This document shows positions 19,469 to 30,647 of a stretch of 64,000 nucleotides of DNA, one piece after another. The stretch is from Serpula lacrymans var. lacrymans S7.9 (lineage: Eukaryota > Basidiomycota > Agaricomycetes > Boletales > Serpulaceae), in assembly GCF_000218685.1 (NCBI RefSeq), contig NW_006763294.1, positions 912,807 to 976,806 of the forward strand, written 5' to 3'. The translations under genes and the position numbers were made by a program. Each line of letters begins with the position of its first letter. Within the stretch, counting starts at the first letter, position 1. A model generated the notes under the pieces. The model was not told the DNA's origin. It searched no databases and saw only the letters and a program-made list of their open reading frames with translations.

Positions 19469-21005
19469 TCAGACGGTAAGCCTGATGGGTGACTTGCTCG
19501 TCGTGATCTGAACACTGCCTTGAGATACCCCTGGTCCGCTATTAGGATTCCAATACACCGAGCCAGTCACATGATCCGAACTCTGCGAGTCTTTCTTCAG
19601 AACACGCTCTCGTCCTTGTCCAGAAGGATCCGTTGCACCACTCTTGACCACAGTGAGAGGGGAGTATGAGGAATTGAGTGTGAAACCGCCTTCGTAGGCG
19701 TTGTTTAACGACACAGTTACGGGAGCATATACGGTAGATACGACGAGGTTTTGGATAGAGTCGATGGGAGAGCTTATGTGAGTAAGGGTGATAGGTGCCT
19801 TGACGGTGGTAGCGGAGACTTTGAAGTTTCCGCCAGTTCCTGCGTCAGAGTGGGTAGAACTGGGGGGCGTAGGGGTTAGTTTACTCATGTGTGTCAACAG
19901 GGCAATGTGCAAACCTGTCACTTGTTTGATTTCCAGCCAGATAAGAAGCCACGTCGTTCCGAAGACCCACTCGAGCTGTGATGTTTGCATCGGTAGTTGT
20001 AAGCTCTAGCGATGAGGACACATTGAACGCGCCCTTGATAGCCCCTTTAGTAGCTTTGAACGTGCCGGAACCTGCGAAGATAGACTAGGGAAAATATCAA
20101 TAAGTGCATAGCTTAAAGGAAGAGAGAACTTACTTCTGAGGTGATTCCCGCAGAATCGCTCCCTATGGTGAAGACACCGAAGTAAACTGTTCCCCGGAGA
20201 TCGGCAATTTGGTGAGAGTAGTGAGAAGTAGTGCTTTCAAAGTCCTTGATCTTCAAAGGACTGCCATCCGAGGTAGCGGGGAAAGTCACTGTAACCGTGA
20301 AATGCATGCGGTCTAGCCTATCAGTGGGGTGCCAACCATTGGGTGTCTGACAAGGCGTTAAGACAACCTGGCGCAGTTCATTCATGCAGATGGTGGGAGA
20401 AAAAACTCACAAAAATACCCACACCCTCACCATCCTCCTTCTCTTTCTTCAACAAACAGACATTAGCATGATCCAATGCTTCCTGTCTATGGTAATTCAC
20501 ATGCACACGGACATCGACTTTATTTCTAGCGACGTCCGAGTTCACGATGTTCACGTCACCGACGTTGCCGCCGCCACGAGTCAGGAAGTAGAGCAGAGCA
20601 GAGTCAAGGGGAAGCGCGAATGCACTTTCAGCGGAAAGGGGGTATGGTGATCCACTGGGGTTTTCAGTATACACAGACCAGTCAGAACCGCCGACGCGAC
20701 GTATAATGGTGCCATCTTCTGGCGTAGGCCATCCGGCATCGTTAGCATTCACGCCAGACTGTGATTCATGAGTACGATGAAAGTTTAACAGGTGCAAAGT
20801 TATTGTAAAGCAATGGACGTACATTAATAGGGTCTGCATTGGAATCCATGAGTGATAGTACATGATTACTCTGTAAGGGATTGGTTGAGCGAAGGGAATA
20901 AAGCTTAGGGTGGAAAGGAAAGTTCTTGAGCCTTATAAGCAAACGGTGAAGTGAATGTGACGTACTTAGTAATGGCGAAGGGGACAATGCACCCTGCTAT
21001 GAGGT
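19469..21005 (-). CDS. Membrane-anchored basidiomycete protein of unknown function
   Basis: Minus-strand exons encode a probable membrane anchor (GCIVPFAIT near 20985), then the linker KLYSLRSTNP. A beta-rich ectodomain-like region follows: GVNANDAGWPTPEDGT, ESAFALPLDSALLYFLTRGG, VHVNYHRQEALDHANVC, DRMHFTVTVTFPATS, and DPSGQGRERVL with GSVYWNPN near the end. I recall the same block order in an uncharacterised basidiomycete family (DUF7330-like or adhesin-like; the name is uncertain). Homologues carry repeated TSNAP segments, which here appear diverged (SSYSPL, TTSKSPI). Good GT-AG introns separate the last four exons. The 5' exon or exons, with the start codon, are unresolved and may reach about 21,200. 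Confidence 0.7.
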
Positions 21006-21932
21006 GGATTGGAAATCAGGATTGTACTGGGTTAGAACGGTAACGAGTCAGGGTTAGGCCCCATGCAGAGAATTTACGAGATGAGTGAAGGGAAGAAGAA
21101 TCACGGGCTTGCCAAACGAACTCACCGAACAAGTCCTGTGACAAGGATGACTCTATTAAGTGGCCATAAGGGAGTAGCATCCACAACCTGAATGGTCGAC
21201 ATTGGCGAGTAACCCGACTACCTACCAATAGAGAGAGAGCAGAAAATAAGTGTACCGCTTATTGTCGCAATCCTCGAACCGAACAAGCAAGCAAGTCTGA
21301 CAGCTCTTACCTGACACCTTTCTCGATGCGTCGTATACATTGCAAAGAACCTCAACTCGTGCTTTGGGGCTAATGTGACTGTTAAAGAACTTCCCTATTG
21401 ACAATTAAGCCGCATCTCCACGTAGTGCGCAGAACAAGTCGTCCAAGTAGAACGTTGACAGTGTGTTTTCTCCCCTGATGTTCGAGTTGATGAGGCTCTA
21501 TGTCATTGTTCCGGTCGAGATTCAGATGAATAGATCGACATGAATAGAGACGGATATTAGCGGACAGTATGATTTCCATCAGCTCACATACTGTCTCCCA
21601 CCAGTGACTGAGCCCTCGGACTGTCCTTTAAAGGATCGTCGAGCTCTCGAGTTTGCTTCACCTTGCCTAAGGATAAATCCACACTCTGGGGTGCGTGGAT
21701 CCACTAGCCTTGCCATGAGCCAAGCGTTCAATGGAAAGACATTTGCTTCGCCATTATTCGTGGATATCATTTTACTAGTACAATTGAGCATCTAAGGACT
21801 TGCAAACCTCCGGGCGATACGGCATCACGTTTGAATCGAAGAATGGTTTTTGCCTAAAAGCGTTCTTGATGTCACGTGCCATCACTGAAGGGGGTGACTT
21901 TTACTTTCACGTGATTATATACACCTTTCATC
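21006..21932. other. Upstream region between divergent genes
   Basis: No confident gene. The left part probably holds the first exon of the minus-strand membrane-anchored gene (a frame MSTIQVVDATPLWPLN starts near 21200). The right part is the promoter side of the dehydrogenase gene, with CACGTG-containing sequence TCACGTGCC near 21870 and TCACGTGAT near 21907. Confidence 0.45.
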
Positions 21933-21944
21933 GTGACCTTCACC

Positions 21945-23277
21945 ATGTCCGTCGCTCATGGTATCAAACTCCTAGGTGTGCTCGGCGCAGGCCAAATGGG
22001 CACGGGCATTGCCTTTGTCTCTGCTCTTCGTGCCAAAGTTCCTGTACTTATACACGACCGCTCGCAAGAGCAAATAACCAAAGGTCTGGCACTCATGGAT
22101 AAGCTCCTTGCGAAGGACGTTTCCAAGGGTAAACTCCAGGCAGCTGAAGCTCAGGAGGCACGCGATCGCGTACGAATTGTCGATAGTTTGGATGCCATGC
22201 GTGACGTGGATATGATAATCGAGGCTGTTACAGAGAATATGGATCTCAAGCGGACATTGTTCAAAAGCTTTGCGGAGACACTAAGGCCGGATGCCATTTT
22301 GGCTACGAACACTTCGTCTATCAGTATCACAAAAATCGCTGCCGCAGTCATTCCATCTGGAAAAACTGCCGCATCTAAGGAAGGAAAAGAAGCTGCTGGA
22401 AGGGTCGTTGGTAAGGCGTGGAGAACTTTCGACCGATGTATACTGAATTATATTGATATCACAGGTCTCCATTTCTTCAATCCTGTCCCTGTTATGGTAT
22501 GCTTGTCAACTCACCACTCTGTCCACTGATATATTTCCGTGGCCCTTCAGAAACTCGTTGAACTCATATCCGCAATACAAACGACCCCTGATACTTTGGA
22601 CCGTGCACGAGCATTCGCAGAAGCATGCGGAAAGGGTGAGTGGAACTGTTTCCTTACTGTGTGGTTCTTCAACCTAAATCACGTTTGCAGAGGTTACAAC
22701 GTCTCAGGACGTCCCAGGTTTCGTGTCGAATGCGCTGTTGATGCCATTCATTAACGAGGTTAGGGTTAAATTTATTGTGATGATTTCATATGAACTCTTG
22801 TTCTTCAGGCGATCATGTGTTTAGAGAAGGTATTGTATTTGACTTCACTCATTGCCTGTCAGAAAATATTCAACATATTATCACAGGGCACAGCTACTCG
22901 TGACGACATTGATAAGACATTCCGTCTAGGAATGAACCATCCTATGGGGCCACTCCAGCTAGGTGCGGAGCTCTGATGCTTTTCTGAATCCTTTATCCTA
23001 ATTTGCCTTTTCTCCATGGGATAACGCGACACCTCTAACGCTGTCTGACTGGGTGACACAGCTGATTTGTGAGCCGCATTACCTTATATCTAACCCGTAC
23101 CAACCTAAAACTATCACCTTCAGTATTGGTTTGGATACATGTCTCTCAATTCAGCAAACGTTATACACTGGGACGTCCGACTCGAAGTACCGACCTTCCG
23201 TTCTTCTTGAGCGCATGGTAGACGCTCAGTGGTTGGGGCGTAAAAGTGGCAAAGGTTTCTACGAATACGATGACTGA
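21945..23277 (+). CDS. 3-hydroxybutyryl-CoA dehydrogenase-type 3-hydroxyacyl-CoA dehydrogenase
   Basis: Oxidises 3-hydroxyacyl-CoA with NAD in fatty-acid or butyrate metabolism, or runs in reverse. Eight exons fit: 21945-22410, 22465-22496, 22551-22635, 22691-22758, 22809-22829, 22887-22962, 23062-23068 and 23124-23277. They sum to 909 nt, or 302 residues, close to the 280-320 usual for the family. The N-terminal Rossmann motif is GVLGAGQMGTGIA; IIEAVTENMDLK, NTSSISITKIA and LHFFNPVPVM follow. The C-terminal domain has VPGFVSNALLMPFINEAI and [21 protein letters not shown]. Exon 7 is only 7 nt yet is needed to make ADF and keep frame. An in-frame ATG at 21933 could add four residues. No targeting peptide is evident. 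Confidence 0.93.
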
Positions 23278-23571
23278 TTACAATGCAGCCCAGGGCACCG
23301 AGCCTTTCCAGTTAACAGAGCACACTGTGCAGTAGAAACATTCAATTTCTCCTGAGATGATGATGTTACATCTTACAATGGTGGCTTCTGTTGTCATTGA
23401 TAACTGCCTGCCCAGTTGTAACTTAAATGAAATGCCTCAGTTTCCGTGATGTTAGTCTCCGGCCCGCGGCCCGGTCGATCACTGGCTGCCATTCAAGTTG
23501 ACTCCGAACCGATAAATCGATAACTGACAAGTTTTTCCGGTTCATACTTACGCTACCTTATACACCAAGTC

Positions 23572-24399
23572 ATGCGTTCCAGCCCTTTCATTGACCTTTC
23601 GCATCCCTTGACCAACCCAACGCCATGTTATCCTGGAGATACGCCGTTCGAGATGAGCTCTGTTTACAATATTGCCTCAGACGGATTCAATCTACATTCA
23701 TTATCAATGGGAACACACTGTGGAACGCATATCGATGCACCGTACCACTTCTGCGAGAATGGGAAGAAACTGGATGAACTAGACTTCGAGTCGTTCGTCG
23801 GGCGCGCAATCATTGTCGATATTCGCCAGGTGGTCCAGCCGCCCGATGGATCAAGGAATCCAGACCAAGTTCGCGAGGTAAAGAGGAGAGTTGAATGGGA
23901 AGACATACAGCAGGTATTATCAGCTACGAAAGGAATACAAGGAATAGGGGCAAGGTCACAGAATAAAGCTGATATTGTGCTATTCTGGACGGGATGGGAC
24001 ACATATTGGGGCACGGCGAAATACTTCGAGCATCCCTATCTGTCAAAGGAGGTAGCAGTGCAATTAACAAGGCTTGGCGCGCGTTTTGTTGGAGTTGATA
24101 CTTTTAGCCCAGATGAAACTGTGATGGAGGGGCAGTCGAGGCATCAGCACAGTGATCCGTTCGGGGTACATGAAACACTCCTGGGCAACGATTGTCTTAT
24201 CTGTGAGAACTTGAAAAATCTCGGGGAACTTGCAGCGATTGGAGATAACCCAGAAGAGGAGATCTGGGTGAGTTTGATGCCGATGAATATCAAGGGAGCA
24301 GATGGAGCCCCCGTGAGGGCATATGGCTGGAGGAGCAGACCCAGAGGCATGCATAACCGTCATTCTTTCTTGTCAAACGTATCACTGACTTCCCCTTGA
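23572..24399 (+). CDS. Metal-dependent cyclase-family hydrolase, copy 1
   Basis: An intronless frame of 275 residues of the cyclase superfamily (PF04199), whose known members include arylformamidase (kynurenine formamidase) and isatin hydrolase. Signature elements are FIDLSHPLTNPTPCYPGD at the N terminus, the metal-binding GTHCGTHIDAPYHF near residues 47-60, FWTGWDTYWG near 140, and VGVDTFSPDE near 175. The Asp and two His of HxGTHxDxPxH-type sites are present, so catalysis is plausible. The start at 23572 gives the usual short lead before the LSHPL motif. A paralogue lies 2.8 kb downstream (27166). The substrate is unknown. Its position next to an acyl-CoA dehydrogenase gene does not prove a shared pathway. 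Confidence 0.9.
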   Translation: MRSSPFIDLSHPLTNPTPCYPGDTPFEMSSVYNIASDGFNLHSLSMGTHCGTHIDAPYHFCENGKKLDELDFESFVGRAIIVDIRQVVQPPDGSRNPDQVREVKRRVEWEDIQQVLSATKGIQGIGARSQNKADIVLFWTGWDTYWGTAKYFEHPYLSKEVAVQLTRLGARFVGVDTFSPDETVMEGQSRHQHSDPFGVHETLLGNDCLICENLKNLGELAAIGDNPEEEIWVSLMPMNIKGADGAPVRAYGWRSRPRGMHNRHSFLSNVSLTSP

Positions 24400-25684
24400 C
24401 TCCAGGAACACTTGCAACGTAATAATATTGTGGTTTGCCGCGGTACACACGATGTGTTCTCAAACTATACTGCTATCCCTTCCCTCCAAATGTACTACCA
24501 TTTTATCTAACATTCAGACAAATAAAGGAAAATGCAGAAAATAAATCACAATCTCGTAATTCTCGCGTCGTCCATCTCAACTTGATGCGATCGTCTACGT
24601 TTCAAATCTAGAATCTTCTAGCCATTCTCTCGAGAACACCCTGCCTAATTTGGCTCGTTGGCTGGTGAGTTTCTTATTTAGACCTCTGATAACAATATGC
24701 AAAGCTAAGAGAAAGCGAGGTATTCGTTTGTCAGCGATTACTAGAGGTGATAGCTATTCAGTGCGGCCCCTGAAGCCTTGATACAACATGTATTACAGGA
24801 CCACAGCATCGTACGACAAGTCCAGTGGATCGTGCCTATCCTGAAAAGCCACCCGCAGTACTAAAGTTGGCATTCTCATATACCAGTTTATACCTTCAGT
24901 TATCCCTGTCCGCTGGATTTAAATGGTTATACGACGGAGTACGGGCCCCCTCGCTGGAGCTATATTAATTTGGAACTGTAAGCCGACTGATGACGACTAT
25001 GACTGGGTTTTGAAGTTTTGCGGTTTTGTGAGTCATCTGTCAATGTTCTTCCAATGTTTTTTGGCACTGTACTAAAAAACACCTGTGAGGATACAGGTCA
25101 ATCGCATCTCAATAGCGGTCAGTTCAAACGAGTTCCATCCCATGGACCCGAATATTATAGGATAACTTTTGAATACACTAACAATCACCAGACTCAGTGA
25201 CGTTTAATCGTCAAGGTTCACAATCAAGTTTTTTTTATTCAAAGGTACCATGTAACAGACGTTCTGTCGCAGACCCCACAAAACTCTTAAAAGAAGTCAA
25301 AACCGCTACCTATCACTTGGAAATAGCTTGGATTCGATCGAGGTTAAGTGTGTTGGTCGTAAACCGACTTTTTTTGTCAGATGGCTGTGATGAAGCATGT
25401 ACGACGTGAGCATCACTGGCTGGTGTCAGTATAAGGTAAACAGCATTACTTTATGATATTTTATTGATGTTTACTATAAGTAGACAGTTACAGCCCTCGT
25501 AAAGATTCTCAGGCTGCCGTATTAGCGCATTACACGCGTTTATGTACTAAACACGCGTAGTGCACGAGCTCATTAGAAGCTTGATTTGACGCACCGTCAT
25601 CTCAGGGTCTTGACAGTGGGTATAGAAGGTCAAACTCAGACTTAAAAAACACTCAGCCCTTACCCACCCATTCATAGACTGAAG
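24400..25684. other. Intergenic stretch without a recognised gene
   Basis: About 1.3 kb with only short frames. It probably holds the 3' region of cyclase copy 1 and the promoter of the next gene. No RNA gene or repeat was recognised. Confidence 0.5.
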
Positions 25685-26782
25685 ATGGGATCAAGCCAGT
25701 CATCCGTCCGCCACCTCTTCTCGACGACCGTTCAACCGCGCATACCATTTCCAACTGACATCGCCTGCCTATTCGATAATGCTTTCAGCCCGGGCCTTGG
25801 GTACATATTTCCTGACACATGGGAACGTTACCTCCTATTCAACAACCACCTCACGACACGGTGCTATATTGACCGCGTTCTGTTTTGTAAATGTAAAAAC
25901 GACAAACAACACGAATTCTTGTTGATTTACGTTCGTCATCCGACAAGCGCTGCCCAAGCAATGTTGATTGTCGACCGTTCACTCCCAGCTACGCCACCAA
26001 CCACTTCGTCTGAATCTGTTCAGACTTCTCCACTGGCAGGATCGGCTATTGCGACTTCTTCATTTTCCAACATACTTACCGAAGACCATATTTACCTGAG
26101 CAGAGAAGACTTTAAAGCGCATGCCACCAAACAGTTTAAACCATACACGGTGCTATACCAGCTCACTTTCCCGTTTCCCCCCAACACCACCGAAAGCACT
26201 TCCACGCCTTCTGCTCGCCAGCTAAGTGTCCTTCTGAACGTGGTCAACAAGCACGCACCCCCCTGCAGTATTGATGAGCATCAGTGCTACTGGTTTGCCA
26301 ATACCGTGTTTGACACGGGAGAAGACATACAGTTCACCAAAGGCCCATGCTATACGATCCGAGTACCTAGAATTAAAATTCGACGATCAGGACAGTGTAG
26401 AGACGGTATCTGAAGAATATAACAGGGCATGTGATGAGGCGCGTGAAAAGGTGAAGCAGGAAGAGATAGCTCGAGAAGAAAGTCGACGCGCAGTGAGTGA
26501 AGAGTCCTTGATGGGTTTTACGTTTATCACTTACCTTTTCCAACAAGCTCATTGAGCAAGGGATAAAAATAGGTCTAGAGCAATTCAAAGGTGATTAAAG
26601 CTCATAACGAACAAATGAAAGTTAACAACGAACAACTCAAAGCTCGTAACGAACAAATGAAAGCTCGCGACGAACAAATGAAAGCTCGTGACGAACAAAT
26701 GGATGCCGAACTGGAACAACTCAGAGCCAGAATACGTGAATATGAAAACCGTGACGGTGACGAAGCAACTTCAGTGGTATAA
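25685..26782 (+). pseudogene. Coiled-coil protein of unknown function, frame apparently broken
   Basis: The first frame (25685 to about 26340) encodes a start MGSSQSSVRHLF and a globular part with the run YTVLYQLTFPFPP. It continues to LLNVVNKHAPPCS and QCYWFANTVFDT, blocks I recall from uncharacterised Agaricomycete proteins. A charged helix (VETVSEEYNRACDEAREKVK) continues in a different frame from about 26360 to 26492. A GTGAGT donor-like site and a third segment with five KARDEQM-type heptads (26597-26701) follow, to a stop at 26782. I found no GT-AG intron of normal size that repairs the change near 26310-26360. It is therefore either a frameshifted gene or a model I cannot solve. Function is unknown. 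Confidence 0.55.
26597..26701 (+). repeat. Five tandem 21-bp repeats encoding coiled-coil heptads
   Basis: Units of exactly 21 bp start at 26597, 26618, 26639, 26660 and 26681, each beginning AAAG and containing AACGAACAA or GACGAACAA. Each encodes seven residues of the type K-A-R-D-E-Q-M, one coiled-coil heptad, so DNA and protein periodicity coincide. Confidence 0.9.
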
Positions 26783-27165
26783 AGAGATGGTGAATTTGTT
26801 TGTCAATCCGTTCGGGCACTAGTTTCAAGACTAATCTGAAGTACCAGATAGCTTATAAAATTGTATCACCATGTAAGGCTAATGAAGTGGTCCGAACGGA
26901 TGATCTTGTGACTGTTGCTGTCCGGTTCGACGGATCAGAAGCATACCGCCGGAACAAAAAGCAGCGTTTTGATCCAACTTGAAGTGTCAAATGATCTATG
27001 CTAGAGAACAAGGATGAGGTAGTGGTACGGATGCCAAGCCTGAGAACAACTTCACATATATCGCCCCTAATTCCCATCCCGGACATTGTAAATATCGTAT
27101 CTATTTGTTTAGGTGAACGCACCTCAAATTCTATCCTCCCGCTTCTCGTTGTTCACTTTCGTGAT

Positions 27166-27849
27166 ATGCTCGACCTTACACACCTACTTTCAACATCTAC
27201 ACCTGTACCAGTGTTCGATGGACACCCTACTTACTCAGCGTCGCCAATATCCTGTTTACCTCATGATGCTTCTAACGTACATGCGCTATCGTTAGGATCA
27301 CACACAGGAACGCATATAGACGCCCCATGGCACTTCATCGAAGGCGGGAAAACTATTGACCAGTTAGATCTGCGAACACTGGTTGGACGCGCACTCGTGT
27401 TAGATGTCCGAGGAAAGAAAGCACACGAGAAGATTGTATGGGAAGATATCGAGAAGTGGGAGGATGTGATGCACGAGGGTGTGATCGTGCTAATCTGTAC
27501 TGGGTGGTCGCGGTACTGGGGAAAGAGTAATTATGGAGACCATCCGTACCTTGATACCAGCGCAGCAGAGAAGATAGTGGGCAAGGGTGTTCGGGTCATC
27601 GGATGCGATACAATGAGTCCCGACGAAGTCGGCACAGACAACCCGACCCATGGCGTTCATCGAATCGTCCTCGGTGCAGGAGGGGTGATTGCGGAGAACC
27701 TGTGTAACTTGGAGCAGGTGCTTGAACTGATTGAGCCAGTCGTCAGCCTCCTGCCTTTACGGCTGGAAAGGTGTGATGGCTCGCCCATTCGTGCTGTTGC
27801 TTGGTCCTCGGTGAGTCAAAGCCCTTTTGTGCAGCCCGGTGGAACTTGA
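27166..27849 (+). CDS. Metal-dependent cyclase-family hydrolase, copy 2
   Basis: A single-exon cyclase superfamily (PF04199) member of 227 residues when started at ATG 27166 (MLDLTHLLSTSTPVPVFDG). This start places the D-L-T-H motif at the N terminus as in relatives; the frame is open further upstream but lacks homology there. Metal-binding motif GSHTGTHIDAPWHF lies near residues 43-56, with ICTGWSRYWG, VIGCDTMSPDE and THGVHRIVLG further on. It aligns along its length with cyclase copy 1 at 23572 but is shorter, mainly in the segment after LDVR. A GTGAGT near the 3' end (27810) is followed by an acceptor-like CAG only 26 nt later, too close to splice. The substrate is unknown. Confidence 0.88.
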   Translation: MLDLTHLLSTSTPVPVFDGHPTYSASPISCLPHDASNVHALSLGSHTGTHIDAPWHFIEGGKTIDQLDLRTLVGRALVLDVRGKKAHEKIVWEDIEKWEDVMHEGVIVLICTGWSRYWGKSNYGDHPYLDTSAAEKIVGKGVRVIGCDTMSPDEVGTDNPTHGVHRIVLGAGGVIAENLCNLEQVLELIEPVVSLLPLRLERCDGSPIRAVAWSSVSQSPFVQPGGT

Positions 27850-28417
27850 TGGTGAATCATGCTAGGCCCAAGGTCCAGTCTAAGATCACGGTGGATCAAG
27901 CGATGAAGACAGTGTGCATTGTATGTTGTACGAATATTCAGCCCGCAGTAGGAAGAGCGGGCTTTGGTGCTTGCTTTGATGTAAGGATATACTACATACA
28001 GAAAAGCTACCCAGCCATAGAGTACGTTCTGGTCAGAAACGAGATGCTTATGTAACTGTAGGTCCATGTGTATTTCTCAGCTGGAGAATCCCGCGAGTGC
28101 ACGTGGCCGACGGAGCGGTTGGCCATATACGGAAGGTGGAAACGTGACCTCCTTTGTGTCAAGGAGTCTTTTCGTGGATTGCCCAACACATGTTCGATTG
28201 AAAACCGATAATCTTTGTTCACATCTTTACTTCTTACTGCATTGTGGTCTTCTCAGATTTGACCAGCCGGGTCTTTGCCCATGGGCCTTGGAGCTTGGTT
28301 GCAGAATCAGTACGCTCTTTGTTTCATCAGAAAGCTTTGGCACCACTGAAGCAAAGTCATATTTCCCCTTTGTCATTTTATCGGTTTTTTTGTTATATAT
28401 ACACCCACAGAACTGCT
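27850..28417. other. Spacer upstream of the proline/serine-rich gene
   Basis: No recognised gene. The segment probably holds the terminator of cyclase copy 2 and the promoter or an unseen first exon of the downstream gene. Confidence 0.45.
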
Positions 28418-30254
28418 ATGGTATTTCTGGAAGCCTCAAATCCGATGAAAATACCCAAAGGCGACGAAGGGAGCGCGGGTCAATGGGCCCTTTCATGGGA
28501 GACGCATTATCAGGATGTTAACTGGTCATATTCAAGCGTCAAGAAAAAATCGATCGCACCTATTATCTGCAGTAGACTTCCGTATCATTGCAACTTTCAC
28601 ACGTATGGCATGCGTCCCATGCTCAGACTACCATCCACCAGGCAGGAATATGTGGGTGAGTCGAGCAAACATCCGAGTCAACCAACAAGTACTCGGTCAG
28701 AGACCACCAAGAAGGAAGACAGGTTATTGAATTCTAGCCTAGCTGGGGTCAAGATTGCTGAAGCTGCGTTGGAGAAATATGAACAAGACGCTGGGTTCCA
28801 CCATAACGTCATGCCGGATCTGAAACTGGGGCATATGTATAAGGCACAATCCCAGGATTTGTCTTCTCCGATAAGTAAAGAAGACGTTGACTCTGGGAAG
28901 TTGCAGTGGGCAGAACTCGTTAAGGAATTTGTTGGGGTAGAATGGCGCGAAGCCCTAGCCAGGAATGTAGAAGGTAATAGCAATTGTCACTAACCTATAA
29001 CTGTGGTCATTCGTTGATCATACTACTTATCCAGGGTACCGACCGCAGTCATCGACACCATCTGAGTATGATTCAGAGCGCTCAGCAGATTCGGATCCGC
29101 TTCCTCTAACGCCAACGCAGAAGAAGTCACTCATAGATATTGCTGTTCGCCCAACCTCCCCCATCTCAGGGTCCCGCGGAGTTACACCGTCAAAGACAAT
29201 GCACGGGCCCTTGTCATCGTTTGCTCCAATCTCCGCAAGCCCCACGATGTCCATGTCGTGGGTCAACCCAACTGATCCTGTACGTTCCACTGCGCCGTCT
29301 CCTACATTTTCCAATTTCACATTTCCCTCGATAAATGCCAATTACCAGTACTTTCCACCCAGTTTGAAGAAAGATGAGCAGGGTTTCTACACCACAGTTA
29401 CGCCCCCCGGGTCACCGTCAAAGCTGCCAGTTCGCCTAGCACCGGCCCCATTTTCTGTCCTCTTACCGCCGTTTTTGTCCGACCTACATCCGCGTAACCG
29501 TAAAGTATCGAAGACTCGCGAAATTATTGACCAGCTTAGGTCCGCAAGTGCAGCTGAGCGGGAGAAGACCAAAAGTCGAGTTCGTCCCAGACCAAGGTCT
29601 GCTGCGTCAGAGCGCGATCGGACGTTTCATTCGTCCTCGCCTTCTCTCGTGGGTGAGACAGACAGTCGTGATAGTGGATTGGCTGAGACTATCAAAGAAG
29701 ACGATGCCGATGCAAAAGCTCGCCGTACTCACGAGCTTGTCCAAGCATTGAATCGCCCTCGTCCATCATCATTTGATGTCATGACCTCCCAATCAGCGAA
29801 TACCGAAAAACCCGCTAATGCAACCATTCTTCCTGTAGATGGCAGCAAGTCAGCGTTGGATTCGCCTACGCAGCCTCAGCCCCAGCGGCATCCTAGAAAA
29901 GCTGCAGCACGTCACACGCGTAAACCGTCTTCAATCTCCTCAACGTCGTCTTCTTCGATTCACTCACATATGCCGTATCCGTTGCTTGCATCTTCACCTA
30001 CGGCTCCAAAGCCATTCCCGCATTCGTCATTCCATGCATCTTCTTCTGTACCTTATCCTATGCAATTCCAGCCGCACCCTACAGCCAGGCCTGGCCCGTT
30101 TCACCCTATGTATTCTTCTATGTATCCACTCTCGTATGGTGCTCCTCCCCCTGCCTTTCAGCAGCCAACCGGACAAATAGGTCCGTCGTCGGGAGGGTGG
30201 GTTCCTGGGTATCCAGGGTATCCTCCCCCACCAGCGGCTACTGTATCATTTTAA
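28418..30254 (+). CDS. Proline/serine-rich protein of unknown function
   Basis: A long coding region with one clear intron (28974-29034, GTAATA to CCAG) joining NVEG to YRPQSSTPSEYDSERS. The first part has a charged region (KIAEAALEKYEQDAGFHH, KEFVGVEWREALARN). The second, 29035-30254, is low-complexity: SPISGSRGVTPSKT, a conserved-looking core FLSDLHPRNRKVSKTREI with REKTKSRVRPRPRSA, then a tail rich in P, S, Y and G (PGYPGYPPPPAATVSF). Start 28418 is the first ATG of the open frame, and an upstream exon is possible. No enzymatic motif is visible. Disordered regulatory or RNA-associated proteins look like this, but that is only a guess. Confidence 0.6.
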
Positions 30255-30647
30255 AAAGCGACTATCGCAGGAGCCTCGAGCACGGCTCATACGCAGTGGT
30301 GAGCGTCTACTGTTTTTCTTCCTTGTACGAATGGCGAGGTATCATTGTTGTTGTAAAGTGTTAGTGTGTAGCTGTATTTTTTACTTGACAAATTCATCGG
30401 ACACTTAGTTTTCTTTGCTCTATGTAACTTCTGCTATGATTATCTTGTGTTCTTGGATTTTTTGTAGTGCCTCTGGCAACAAATAGAATAAACTGTGGAC
30501 TTCTCTATACGTTGTTTGAGCATTTGCTGTATCCTCGAAGCTTTGGTATTGTTCAAGGTATATTTGTTAGAACGCAATACTAATTAAAAGTGGCTGCTAC
30601 ATCCTAGCTGGGGTGTACTGCGTCAGCGGTGCCGGAAATCTACATCA
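30255..30647. other. Convergent 3' spacer
   Basis: Between two convergent genes. It contains AGAATAAAC (about 30486) as a possible polyadenylation signal for the plus-strand gene. No gene seen. Confidence 0.5.

Noticed and set aside
27810..27836. Intron near the end of cyclase copy 2
   Set aside because: GTGAGT and the next CAG are only 26 nt apart, too short for spliceosomal removal; reading through gives a short ordinary tail.
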